DNA of 44,339 bases, from the NCBI RefSeq assembly GCF_001899645.1, contig NZ_MKVV01000028.1, positions 1 to 44,339 on the forward strand, read 5' to 3'. The stretch's first letter is position 1. Every line of letters starts with the position of its first letter. The notes under the pieces were generated by a model, which did no database searches, was not told where the DNA came from, and saw only the letters and a list, made by a program, of their open reading frames with translations. The position numbers were made by a program, and so were the translations under genes. Below, one piece after another: positions 1-7,590 of the stretch. The DNA is from Pseudonocardia sp. 73-21 (GTDB lineage Bacteria; Actinomycetota; Actinomycetes; Mycobacteriales; Pseudonocardiaceae).

Positions 1-1
1 C

Positions 2-256
2 GGCGCGCTGGGCTACCTGTCGCTCACCGGCTCGGTGGACCTCAGCATCGTCATCCGCACGTCCGTGGTGACGGGCGACGAGGTCCGGTTCGGCGTCGGC
101 GGCGCGATCATCGCGCTGAGCGACCCCGACGGCGAGTTCGAGGAGACGCGGGTCAAGGCGCGCAACATGACGCGCCTGCTCGACAGCAGGCGCACGAGCT
201 CGGTCTCGGAAGCCGAGCCGGCGCCCGCACCCACGAACACCTCGGTCACCGCCTGA
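2..256 (+). CDS. pabB: Aminodeoxychorismate synthase component I, C-terminal fragment (cut by window edge)
   Basis: The reading frame enters from the left edge and ends at a TGA at 254-256. It carries the last blocks of a chorismate-binding enzyme: GYLSLTGSVDLSIVIRT, then FGVGGAI and EETRVKARNMTRLL. In this family the GxxDLSIVIRT and GGAI blocks form part of the chorismate pocket. PabB aminates chorismate on the way to p-aminobenzoate and folate. TrpE and isochorismate synthases share the fold, but the VDLSIVIRT wording fits PabB best. The tail after about residue 64 is Ser/Ala/Pro-rich and not conserved. The start lies outside the window. Confidence 0.8.
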   Translation, partial: GALGYLSLTGSVDLSIVIRTSVVTGDEVRFGVGGAIIALSDPDGEFEETRVKARNMTRLLDSRRTSSVSEAEPAPAPTNTSVTA

Positions 257-260
257 CGAC

Positions 261-313
261 CCGACGAGCGGCTCTCCCGTCGGCACCTATCCGACGAGGG
301 TGCCGCTCGTCGG
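261..313. terminator. Inverted repeat between convergent genes, possible bidirectional terminator
   Basis: Two 11-base arms, CCGACGAGCGG at 261-271 and its exact reverse complement at 303-313, flank a 31-base loop. The repeat follows the pabB stop, and its right arm lies inside the last codons of the convergent hydrolase gene. There is no U-tract, which is usual for GC-rich actinobacterial terminators. Confidence 0.4.
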
Positions 314-1204
314 CGGGACCAGGGGCGTGGAGTGGCGCCAGTCGGCCAACAGCGTGCGCAGGCCCGTCACCAGAGCCAGCGGCTGGTCGAGCATGACGTG
401 GTGCCCGGCCGCCGGGATCTCGACGACGGGCACCACGCGGCCCATCCGGTCGACGATCATGTCGCCCATCTCGGCCGGGACGAGCCCCTGCTCGGCACGG
501 AACAACGCCACCCGGCAGTCGACGGTGGCCAGCTGCGCGGGCTCGAGGCCGATGCCGGCGAAGATCGCCGGGTCGAACTTCCACGCCCAGCCGCCCTCCA
601 CCTCCCGCACCGACGTGGCGGCGATGTGCTCCTGCACGAAGGGCAGGGCCCCCAGCTGCTCGGGGACGAGCCGGAAGTGGGCACAGGCCTGCTCGCGGGT
701 CGGGTAGGTGCGCAGCGGGCCGAACGCGCGGCGGTCACGCGCCGCGCGTTCCTCCGGCGGCCGGGCCCGCACCGGGGAGTCGATGGCCACCACCCCGCGT
801 AGGTGCCCGCCGAACCGGAGCGCGGCCGCGAGCGCCACCATGCCGCCCATGCTGTGCCCGACCACCACCGGTTCGTGGCCGATCCCGGTGTGCTCGACCA
901 CGGCCTGCACCTCGTCGGCCCAGACGCCGAGCCCGTAGGAGTCGCGGCGGCCGCTGTCGCCGTGCCCCGAGAGGTCGAGCGCCACCACCCGCGGCGCGTC
1001 GGTGAGCAGCAGCGGCGCGATGTGGTCCCACCAGCGGCTGTGGGCCGCGCCGCCGTGCACGAGGACGATGCCCTCGCTGCCGCTCCCCCAGGACCGGTAG
1101 GTGATCGGCACGCCCGCGATCTCGACCTCACCGACCTCCACCGGCGCGGCGAGCGCCGTCGTGAACCACCCCGGTGTTGCCGATGCCACGTCGTTCGATG
1201 CCAC
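287..1204 (-). CDS. Alpha/beta-fold hydrolase
   Basis: About 305 residues with the usual alpha/beta hydrolase order: an oxyanion HGG near residue 51, the nucleophile elbow GHSMGG with Ser at about 118, and a late GHH histidine. The acid is probably in the strand before it. The substrate cannot be inferred, and esterase, lactonase or haloperoxidase-like activity are all possible. A longer frame begins at a GTG at 1249, but that would cover the promoter and Shine-Dalgarno of the divergent gene at 1263. The GTG at 1204 lies seven bases after a TACCCT -10-like box (1213-1218 on the minus strand), which suggests a leaderless transcript, so I chose it. Another GTG lies at 1189. Confidence 0.8.
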   Translation of the reverse strand: MASNDVASATPGWFTTALAAPVEVGEVEIAGVPITYRSWGSGSEGIVLVHGGAAHSRWWDHIAPLLLTDAPRVVALDLSGHGDSGRRDSYGLGVWADEVQAVVEHTGIGHEPVVVGHSMGGMVALAAALRFGGHLRGVVAIDSPVRARPPEERAARDRRAFGPLRTYPTREQACAHFRLVPEQLGALPFVQEHIAATSVREVEGGWAWKFDPAIFAGIGLEPAQLATVDCRVALFRAEQGLVPAEMGDMIVDRMGRVVPVVEIPAAGHHVMLDQPLALVTGLRTLLADWRHSTPLVPPTSGTLVG

Positions 1205-1262
1205 GCAGCGGAGGGTAGCCGCGTAGGTTCCGAAAGAAGTCGTCGACACTGGAGGAACGCGC

Positions 1263-1877
1263 GTGACGGCAGCAGCCGAAGGCGGACTGGCACAGGTCTG
1301 GGCGCAGCCCGACCTGGGCGACGACCTGCCCGCCTACCTCGACATGGTCGACGCCCTGCGCACGCTGCAGGAGCGGGTCGCCGTCGCGGCGCCCCCGGCC
1401 GCCCTCGTGGCCGACGTCACGGCCGTCGTCCGCGACCTCGCCGCCCGGCTGGAGCCCCACGCCGTTCCCGAGCGCGAACGCGTCTCCGGCCGCCTCGACG
1501 TGCCCGGCCGCGGCCAGACCCTCGTGCCGGCGTTCGACCTCCACGACGCGGGCGGGGGCCGGCTCCGCGGCACCACCCGGTTCGGCCAGCAGCACCTCGG
1601 CGGCAACGCCGCGGTGCACGGCGGCGTCATCCCGCTGATGTTCGACGAGGTGCTGGGCCGCCTCGCCGGGTCCGGGGACCGCTCCCCCTCGCGCACCGCC
1701 TACCTGCACGTCGACTACCGCAACGTCACGCCGCTCGACACCGACCTCGACGTCGAGGCGTGGTTCGTGAGCGAGGAGGGCCGCAAGCGCCTGCTGCGCG
1801 CCACGCTGCACCACGGCGACACCCTGTGCGCCGAGATCGAGGGCCTGTTCGTGGCGCTGCTCCCCGGCCAGCCCTGA
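1263..1877 (+). CDS. PaaI-type hotdog-fold acyl-CoA thioesterase
   Basis: A 204-residue protein whose C-terminal half matches the 4HBT/PaaI hotdog family. Asn115, the turn HGG at 119-121 and the acidic pair Asp128-Glu129 fall in the pattern GNAAVHGGVIPLMFDEVLG. In this family these residues hold and activate the water that cleaves an acyl-CoA thioester. The first 60 residues form an extra helical region seen in many actinobacterial members. The GTG start has a good Shine-Dalgarno, GGAGG at about 1251. It is divergent from the hydrolase at 1204, with a short shared control region. The natural acyl-CoA is unknown. Confidence 0.82.
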   Translation: MTAAAEGGLAQVWAQPDLGDDLPAYLDMVDALRTLQERVAVAAPPAALVADVTAVVRDLAARLEPHAVPERERVSGRLDVPGRGQTLVPAFDLHDAGGGRLRGTTRFGQQHLGGNAAVHGGVIPLMFDEVLGRLAGSGDRSPSRTAYLHVDYRNVTPLDTDLDVEAWFVSEEGRKRLLRATLHHGDTLCAEIEGLFVALLPGQP

Positions 1878-1909
1878 GCCCCCGGCGCGGGGATCGCTAC
1901 CCTGCCGTC

Positions 1910-2317
1910 ATGACGGCCCGCCGCGCCCGGATCGAGGACGTGCACGAGCTCGCGCTGGCGATGCCGCACGTCACCGTCTGGCCCGGGTCGCAGGACCGCC
2001 CGATCTACCAGGTCGGCGGCAAGTCGTTCGTGTTCTTCCGCAACCCCCGGCCCGACGCCGTCGACCCCGACACCGGCGAGCGCTACGCCGACGTCATCGT
2101 GTTCTGGGTGGGGTCGGAGGACGACAAGCAGGCGCTCGTGCAGGACCCGGGCACGCCGTTCTTCACCACCGGGCACTTCGACGGCCACCCGTCGGTCCTG
2201 CTGCGGGCGAGTCGGGTCGGCGAGCTGAGCCGCGACGAGCTCGCCGAGATCGTCCAGGACGCCTGGCTCGCGCAGGCCTCCGCCCGGCGGGGAGCGGCCT
2301 GGCTCGCGACACGCTGA
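1910..2317 (+). CDS. MmcQ/YjbR family protein
   Basis: A 135-residue protein that looks like the YjbR/MmcQ fold (a CyaY-like double wing once called DUF419). Telling segments are LALAMPHVTVWPGSQDRPIYQVGGKSF near the N terminus, the FF/RNP turn, and the C-terminal stretch LSRDELAEIVQDAWLAQA. The family is widespread and small, and DNA-binding has been suggested but the role is not settled. The ATG at 1910 follows the thioesterase stop by 32 bases, so co-transcription is likely. The gene ends just before a convergent lipoprotein gene. Confidence 0.78.
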   Translation: MTARRARIEDVHELALAMPHVTVWPGSQDRPIYQVGGKSFVFFRNPRPDAVDPDTGERYADVIVFWVGSEDDKQALVQDPGTPFFTTGHFDGHPSVLLRASRVGELSRDELAEIVQDAWLAQASARRGAAWLATR

Positions 2318-2319
2318 GC

Positions 2320-2892
2320 TCAGAGCCGACCCACCACGAGGGTCGCCGCCGTGCGCAGGGGATCGCGGTTCTCGGCCGGGTCGTTGAGCCGCACCAGCCG
2401 GACCGCCGCCCAGACGGCACCCTTGCGCACGAAGACGTTGCCGTCCTCCTCGTAGGCCTCGTCGCCGGTGCCCGGGAGCGGGGTGATGGTGTGGTCGAGC
2501 TGGCGGTCGATGTCGAGGATCTTCTTGGCGCCGTCGCCCACGTACACCTCCACCTGCGCCGTGGGCCCGGACGTGGGCGCGTTGTACTGGCACAGCGACA
2601 CGGCCCCGCCCTGGCCCGCACCCGTCGCCGGGTCGAGCGCGGTGCCGGCGAGCGTGGTCGCCTCGGGCAACGTGAGCAGGGTGCAGGCGTCGGGCAAGGC
2701 CCCGGGCTGGGCGTCCGCCGGGGTCGCCGCCGCCGACGGGTCGGTCGACGGGTCGGTCGACGGGTCGGTGACGGCGCCGTCCGCGACGGCGGAGGGCCGC
2801 CCGGCGACCTGCGTCGAGCAGCCCGTCAGGGCGCCGGTGACGGCCAGGCCGAAGGCCACGGCCGCGACGACGAGCAGGCGGGTGGTGCTCAC
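2320..2892 (-). CDS. Secreted lipoprotein, DUF3558-like
   Basis: A 190-residue exported lipoprotein. The N terminus has a basic start, a hydrophobic segment and the lipobox LTGC followed by STQVAGRPS, a common actinobacterial lipoprotein beginning. A linker of DPST repeats follows, then a domain with CTLL and SLCQYN cysteines near residues 70 and 100, like the two-cysteine DUF3558 fold. The GTG at 2892 has a GAAGGAG Shine-Dalgarno eight bases upstream, which is better than the in-frame start at 2916. It lies 28 bases downstream of the larger lipoprotein gene on the same strand, so the two are probably one operon. The function is unknown. Confidence 0.8.
   Translation of the reverse strand: MSTTRLLVVAAVAFGLAVTGALTGCSTQVAGRPSAVADGAVTDPSTDPSTDPSAAATPADAQPGALPDACTLLTLPEATTLAGTALDPATGAGQGGAVSLCQYNAPTSGPTAQVEVYVGDGAKKILDIDRQLDHTITPLPGTGDEAYEEDGNVFVRKGAVWAAVRLVRLNDPAENRDPLRTAATLVVGRL
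2735..2770. repeat. Three tandem 12-bp units inside a lipoprotein linker
   Basis: Three copies of GACGGGTCGGTC (the last differs in its final base) encode the repeated DPST motif in the flexible linker after the lipid anchor. The unit is a multiple of three, so copy number can vary without breaking the frame. Confidence 0.85.
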
Positions 2893-2919
2893 CGGGTGGT
2901 CTCCTTCGCTGCTCACGGT

Positions 2920-4535
2920 TCAGGCTCGGCACAGGGGCACGTCGGGGAGGACCTGCTCGCGGTGCAGGATCGTCGCGCTCGTCTCGACGCCGACGTCGAG
3001 CTTCGTGCCCGGCGGCAGGAAGCCCCGCAGGATCGGCACGACCGACGAGGAGATCGCGATGCCCGCTCCCCCGGCGCCCTTGAGGTCGAGGGTGGCGCCG
3101 CGGCAGCGGGCCAGCGCGGCGCCGAGCGCCGACCCGTTCGTGACGCCGACGGCGGCGGTCAGGCTGGTGTACGGCCCGGCGGACAGCGCCGGGGTGCCGA
3201 GCCCGACCATGGCCTTGAGACTGACCGCCGTCACGATCCCGCTGGGGCCGAGCGTGATGCCGCTGAGGCTGTCGATGATGCTCGAGACCACGCTGAACCT
3301 CGGCGTGGAGATCGTGCCGTCGGCGATGCCGATGGGACCGTCGAGGGCGTACTTTCCGCTGGCCAGCAGCGTGGAGTTCTTGCCGCTCAACGCGGTGGCG
3401 ACGGAGAACTTGAACGCGAACTTGATGTTCAGCGGCAGGCCCGCGGTGGCCGGGGACGGCGGGATCGGCAGGTTGACCTCGACGGGCACCTCGACCTTCA
3501 CCTTGGCGTTGTCCAGGGCCCCGTTCGCCGTGCCGGCCGCGATCGAGACGTTCAGCCCGGTGATGCCGGTGATGGTGAAGCCGGATCCGACCCGCCGCCC
3601 GGCGACGATCTTGTCGGTACCCCGGATGCGCAGGTCCTTCGTGGTGAACGTCAGTCCCAGGCCGACCTTGAGCGACGGGCTCGCCTTGTACTGGATGCCC
3701 AGCCCGAGCTCGCCGGGGCTGTTGGACGGCGTCACCGACCAGTCGCCGACCGGGATCGTGACGCTCTGCTTGGTCGCCGGCGGCAGCGCCCTGGGCGGCG
3801 GGGTGCCCTGGGCGGGCCGCAGCATCACGGCGGGCACGACGTAGGCCCCGGGGATCTCGCCCGACGGGGCGTCGGGTGCGGTGGTGGGCTCGGGCGCGGT
3901 GGTGGATTCGGGCGGGGCCGTTTCCGGAGCGGGCTGGCCACCCGGATCCGTGCCGGTGCCCCCCGTACCGCTGCCCCGGTGCCGCCGCCCCCCGTGCCGC
4001 CGCCCGCGCCCGGCAGTGGGATCGGCGGGTCGTCGGGCCCGGGTTCGGCGAGCGCGCCGGGCTGGTCGGGGATCTCCTGGTAGGCCGTCGCCGCGCTGTC
4101 CACGGCCGTGTCGATGTCGATGGTGCCGTCGGTGATCACCTCGGGCAGGTCGACCGGCGCCAGCCGCACCACACGGGTGTCGCCGTCGTCGCGCAGCTCG
4201 ACGACGCGTCCGGCGGCCTGGCTGGTCAGCAGCATGATCCGGCCGACCGCGAGGTCCCCCGCCCCGCCCGCCGCGGCGTCGATGGTCCAGGTCATGCCGT
4301 CCGCGCTCACCGAGCGCACCGCCCCCGGCCCACCCGCGACCACCACCACGTCGGGCTGGTAGGGCACCGACCCCGCGGGCTGCGCCCCGTATCCGTAGTT
4401 CAGCACCGGCTGCGTCACCGGTCCGCCGGCGGCCGGATAGGCCGCACCCGTGACCGTCGACGAGCAGCCGACCAGCAGGAGCCCGGTGCACGTCAGAGCC
4501 AGGAGCCTCGGCAGCGACCGGCCCGGCACCAGCAC
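2920..4535 (-). CDS. Large secreted lipoprotein with an apparent -1 frameshift in its linker
   Basis: The gene begins at a GTG at 4535 with AGGAGG five bases upstream and encodes a signal ending in the lipobox LVGC. An N-terminal domain of about 150 residues follows (VVVVAGGPGAVRSVS through DTAVDSAATAYQEIPDQPG). The frame then changes in a Gly/Thr-rich linker around 3962-4020. In the next frame the linker resumes as TAPEPTTAPDAP and leads to a beta-rich C-terminal domain of about 290 residues ending at 2920 (VGDWSVTPSNSPGELGLGIQY, then VNLPIPPSPATAGLPLNIKF). Both halves keep normal codon bias. The change equals one missing G/C, so it may be a sequencing error or a recent mutation in a homopolymer. 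The function is unknown; it would act at the outside of the cell membrane. Confidence 0.7.
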
Positions 4536-4694
4536 GGGGACCTCCTGGGATCCAGACGGCGTAGGACGACGTCGCCGGTCCCGACCCCGGGCGGCCGCAA
4601 TGATCGCAAGGGATCGGGCCGGGGACAAGGGGCCGCCGCGGCCCGGCCACCGGGCGCCGTACGAGCGGCTCCACAGGTGGCGGTTCGGAAGGGC

Positions 4695-5103
4695 GCGGAC
4701 GAGCTGGCCTGTAAGCCGGATCCTGTTCCCGGGCGCCTCACGACGCACCGTTCGGCGACCATCCATCTAGGCCCGCCGTCACCGGCGGGCTCGAGCGGTC
4801 TACCCGCAGGCTCGGGCGGGCCGCCCTCGAACGCCTGCGCAGCCGGTCTCTCGACCGGCCTTTTGACCTTGCTCCGGGTGGGGTTTACCGAGCCACCCCG
4901 GTCACCCGGGGTGCTGGTGGTCTCTTACACCACCGTTTCACCCTTACCGCCCACTTGCGTGGGAGGCGGTTTGTTCTCTGTGGCACTGTCCCGCGGGTCA
5001 CCCCGGGTTGCCGTTAGCGAACCACCCTGCCCTACGGAGTCCGGACTTTCCTCGGCGACGACCGATGAGGTCGTCGACGCGGTCGCCCGGCCAGCTCGTC
5101 CGC
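4695..5103 (-). ncRNA. rnpB: RNase P RNA, bacterial type A
   Basis: The catalytic RNA of RNase P, which removes 5' leaders from pre-tRNA. The ends pair to form P1: the 5' end GCGGACGAGCTGGCC is complementary to the 3' end GGCCAGCTCGTCCGC. The first conserved region GAGGAAAGTCCGGACTCC lies about 50 bases from the 5' end. The 3' region has the typical GGATCCGGCTTACAGGCC ahead of the closing strand. About 409 nucleotides is usual for actinobacteria. No convincing protein gene lies over it. It sits between the large lipoprotein gene and the Rieske operon. The ends are set from the P1 helix and may be off by a few bases. Confidence 0.95.
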
Positions 5104-5163
5104 GGACCGAACCCTACGGCCGCGTGACGACCGCCCGCGCACCGCCCCGGCCGGGAACCGCGA

Positions 5164-5586
5164 CTACGCGCCCCGGATCACCGTGCCGTCCACCTTCACC
5201 GAGCGTTCCGGCAGCGGCCTCGTCGCGGGGCCGGACACGACCGAGCCATCGGCGACGGCGAACGTGCTGCCGTGACACGGACAGTTGATGGTGCCGCCTG
5301 CGACCTCCGCGACCTGGCATCCCTGGTGGGTGCAGGTGCTACTGAAGGCCTTGAACGTCCCGGCGACGGGCTGGGTCAGCACGATCTGCCGGTCGGCCAG
5401 CACGACACCGCCGCCGACGGGGACCGACGACACCGGGGCCAGCCCGGGGTCCGGGGCCCCGGGCACCACCGGGACCGGGGCGGCGGCGGGCGCCGGGGTC
5501 ACGGCGCCATAGGTGGCGCAGCCGCCGAGAGCGGCCGCGCATCCCGCGCCGCAGATCCCGGCCAGCACGATCCGTCGTTCCATCAT
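5164..5586 (-). CDS. Rieske [2Fe-2S] lipoprotein
   Basis: A 140-residue exported Rieske protein. A short signal ends in ALGGC (lipidated Cys23), followed by a Pro/Ala-rich linker of about 30 residues. The Rieske fold has box 1 CTHQGC (ligands Cys85, His87) and box 2 CPCHGS (ligands Cys102, His105), and Cys90 and Cys104 can form the disulfide of high-potential Rieske centres. It should carry electrons at the outer face of the membrane. It lacks the triple-TM anchor of actinobacterial QcrA, so it is not the bc1 Rieske subunit. GAGGAG precedes tandem ATGs at 5586/5583. It lies 10 bases after the membrane-protein gene as the last gene of the ECF sigma operon. Confidence 0.88.
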   Translation of the reverse strand: MMERRIVLAGICGAGCAAALGGCATYGAVTPAPAAAPVPVVPGAPDPGLAPVSSVPVGGGVVLADRQIVLTQPVAGTFKAFSSTCTHQGCQVAEVAGGTINCPCHGSTFAVADGSVVSGPATRPLPERSVKVDGTVIRGA

Positions 5587-5596
5587 GATCGACTCC

Positions 5597-6274
5597 TCAG
5601 AAGGTGAGGCCGGTGGTGGCGAAGAACCACACCGACGAGGTCAGCCAGAGTGCGACGAGCGCGGTGAACAGCACGCCGCCGAGCACGGGCAGGCTCCAGC
5701 GCGGAGCCCCGGGACGGGTCAGGGCGAGCATCTTCGCGACGAAGGTGCCGTAGAACAGGCAGCCCAGCAGGGAGTGCACGAGCACACGGGGCTGCCCGTA
5801 CTGGAACCCCAGCGCGTACAGGCAGTGCAGCGCGACGGGGACGGTCAGCAGCACGGCGAGCCGTCCCGACCAGCGGTGCACCGGGCCCGCCCACGACGGA
5901 GCGGTGACCCCCGGCAGCCGCCCGTACATCGCCAGCGCGGTGACCAGCTGGACCAGCGCCAGCCCGACGGCCCCGCTGGCGAGCCACGCCTTCGCGGCGA
6001 GGCCGCTGGAGAAGCCCGCGACGTTGACGGCGAAGAACGTGGGCTCGTGGAGCCGGCCGTAGACGCCGAGCCCTACCGCGACCGCGGCGCCGGCCGCCAA
6101 CGCGAACAGGATCCCGCTACGCCCCACCCGCCCCGGATCCACCGGTGCCGGCTGCGGCGCCACCGGATGCCCCGGCATCGTCGCGGGCGGCGGGGACACA
6201 GGCGGCGGGGACACAGGCGGCGGGGGCACCGGTGGGCCGACGGGGCGGGGCGGCCCCGGCCACGGCGCGCTCAC
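5597..6274 (-). CDS. Multi-pass membrane protein (DUF6529-like), possible haem/electron-transfer partner of the Rieske protein
   Basis: A 225-residue protein with a Pro-rich cytoplasmic N-terminal tail of about 45 residues and then about five hydrophobic helices. Histidines occur in or near helices: PVHRWSGR, ALHCLYALGF and VLVHSLLGC, spaced as in cytochrome b-like four-helix proteins. A haem-b role is therefore an inference, not a recognised domain. I associate the family with DUF6529 proteins found next to Rieske genes in actinobacteria. The GTG start overlaps the upstream stop (GTGA at 6271-6274). The only conserved neighbours are the secreted protein before it and the Rieske protein after it, suggesting a membrane redox complex. 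Confidence 0.72.
   Translation of the reverse strand: MSAPWPGPPRPVGPPVPPPPVSPPPVSPPPATMPGHPVAPQPAPVDPGRVGRSGILFALAAGAAVAVGLGVYGRLHEPTFFAVNVAGFSSGLAAKAWLASGAVGLALVQLVTALAMYGRLPGVTAPSWAGPVHRWSGRLAVLLTVPVALHCLYALGFQYGQPRVLVHSLLGCLFYGTFVAKMLALTRPGAPRWSLPVLGGVLFTALVALWLTSSVWFFATTGLTF
6186..6230. repeat. Three tandem 15-bp units coding for a PPPVS linker
   Basis: Two exact copies of GGCGGCGGGGACACA and one variant encode repeated Pro-Pro-Pro-Val-Ser in the N-terminal tail of the membrane protein. The unit preserves frame. Confidence 0.85.
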
Positions 6275-6921
6275 GACGCCACCAGCTCGGTGCCGCTGCG
6301 GACGGTCACCGGGCTGCCGTCGACGACGACGCCGCCGGGGTTCGCGGCGTCGAGCACCGGGGCGGGCGCGACCACGCCGCCGCTGCGGCGCAGCCCCGTC
6401 TGCGTGCCCCCGACGACGATCCAGCCGATGCGGGTGGCCACGCCGCGGACGTCGGCGCGCCCCTCGTAGAGACCCTCGGGGGCCTGCACGCCCTTGGCCG
6501 TGTAGGGCCAGGACCTCCCGTCGGCCGCGATGGTTCCCGACGCGGTCGCCTCCGACGCCGTGCCGTCGATGCGTGCGCCGTTGGGGCCGGTCAGCGCGAG
6601 CTGGTCCCCGGTCAGGGTGCCCTGGAGCCAGGCCTCGACCTTCTTGCCGTCGCAGACGTAGGCGACGGCCCGGCCGCCCTTGACGGCGATGGCGACGGTG
6701 ACCTCGCGGCCCGTCGAGCGGCCGGCCCAGACCTTCTCGGCCACCACCGGCGGCGGGGCCGGTTCGGGGGCGGCGGTGGTCGCGGGCGCCGCCGCCGCCA
6801 CGATCGGCCGGGCCGCCGCGGGGGTCCCGGACGTGGGCGTGGCGGCGAGGTTCACCGCCAGCAGTCCGGCGCCGAGGACGACGACCGCCGCCAGCGTCAC
6901 GACAGGGGCACGGAGCTTCAT
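6271..6921 (-). CDS. Secreted or membrane-anchored protein of the Rieske operon, family not recognised
   Basis: A 216-residue protein. Residues 5-28 are a signal or anchor, with an Ala/Pro-rich linker to about residue 60. A beta-rich region follows with repeated short strands (EVTVAIAVKGGRAVAYVCDGKKVEAWL; GTIAADGRSWPYTAKG). There is a single cysteine in AYVCDG and no lipobox. Its position directly after the sigma factor is where an anti-sigma factor often lies, but it has no zinc-binding anti-sigma motif and its bulk is outside the membrane. A sensor or electron-transfer accessory role is possible. ATGA overlaps the sigma stop, with GGAGG upstream, and the gene is GTGA-coupled to the next one. 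Confidence 0.65.
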   Translation of the reverse strand: MKLRAPVVTLAAVVVLGAGLLAVNLAATPTSGTPAAARPIVAAAAPATTAAPEPAPPPVVAEKVWAGRSTGREVTVAIAVKGGRAVAYVCDGKKVEAWLQGTLTGDQLALTGPNGARIDGTASEATASGTIAADGRSWPYTAKGVQAPEGLYEGRADVRGVATRIGWIVVGGTQTGLRRSGGVVAPAPVLDAANPGGVVVDGSPVTVRSGTELVAS

Positions 6922-7514
6922 CGGGTCCTCCGATAGGCCGGGACGGTGCCGGGGCCCGGCGCCGTCAGGTGGGTGCGCATGCCGCGCAGGGCGTGGTGGA
7001 CCCGGCTCTTGACCGTCCCCACCGGGACGTGCAGCTCGGCGGCGAGGTCCGCGTGGGGCCGGTCGCGCACCACCGCACCGACGAGCACGGCCCGGTGCGC
7101 GGTGGTCATCCCCGACAGGGCCTCCAGCAGGTCCACGCGGGTGACGACGGTGTCCGCCGCGTCCGGGGTGACCCGGTCGGCGGCCCGGTCATCCGCCGCG
7201 GCGGGGTGCAGCCCGGGACGCACGGCCCGCGCCCGGGCCTGGTCGATCACGACGCGGCGGGTGATCGTCGCCAGCCACGCCGAGACCGGGGGCCCGGCCG
7301 CCGGGTCGAACGAGGAGCACGCCGTCCAGGCCCTGGTGAGGACCTCCTGCACGACGTCCTCGGCCAGCTGCGGGTCGTCGAGCAGGCCGCGGGCCCGCGC
7401 CAGCAGCCGGGGCCGGTGCTCGCGGTAGGCGGACGCGAAGCCCTGCGGGGTGCAGAGGCCCGCGCACGGTGTGCCGCACGGGGTCGTGCGGGTGGGGTGG
7501 ACCGCGGTGCTCAT
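6918..7514 (-). CDS. ECF-family RNA polymerase sigma factor
   Basis: A 198-residue sigma factor. Region 2 is at about 30-95 (YREHRPRLLARARGLLDDPQLAEDVVQEVLTRAW, then WLATITRRVVIDQARARA). Region 4 is at about 140-182, ending in the helix-turn-helix VPVGTVKSRVHHALRGMRTHL. The N terminus carries an unusual cysteine cluster, CGTPCAGLC, that could sense redox state or metal (inference). The ATG at 7514 is used because the upstream in-frame extension has no sigma homology. The stop overlaps the start of the secreted-protein gene. I see no clear -35/-10 ECF promoter upstream. Confidence 0.87.
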   Translation of the reverse strand: MSTAVHPTRTTPCGTPCAGLCTPQGFASAYREHRPRLLARARGLLDDPQLAEDVVQEVLTRAWTACSSFDPAAGPPVSAWLATITRRVVIDQARARAVRPGLHPAAADDRAADRVTPDAADTVVTRVDLLEALSGMTTAHRAVLVGAVVRDRPHADLAAELHVPVGTVKSRVHHALRGMRTHLTAPGPGTVPAYRRTR

Positions 7515-7590
7515 GGACGGCAACCGTGCCCGCCGGATGCACCCGGGAGGAGGTCGCCGTACCCGGCGCCAACCGGTAAATCGACACGTA

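Noticed and set aside
3960..4020. Programmed -1 ribosomal frameshifting in the lipoprotein linker.
   Set aside because: The tract has no clear slippery heptamer plus downstream structure in the right frame; a base loss or sequence error is simpler.
4766..5288. Plus-strand protein-coding frames across the rnpB region.
   Set aside because: They lie over conserved RNase P RNA elements and have no protein similarity.
6271..6921. Anti-sigma factor for the ECF sigma at 6918-7514.
   Set aside because: It lacks the HxxxCxxC zinc motif and most of the chain is predicted outside the membrane; kept as an unrecognised secreted or anchored protein.
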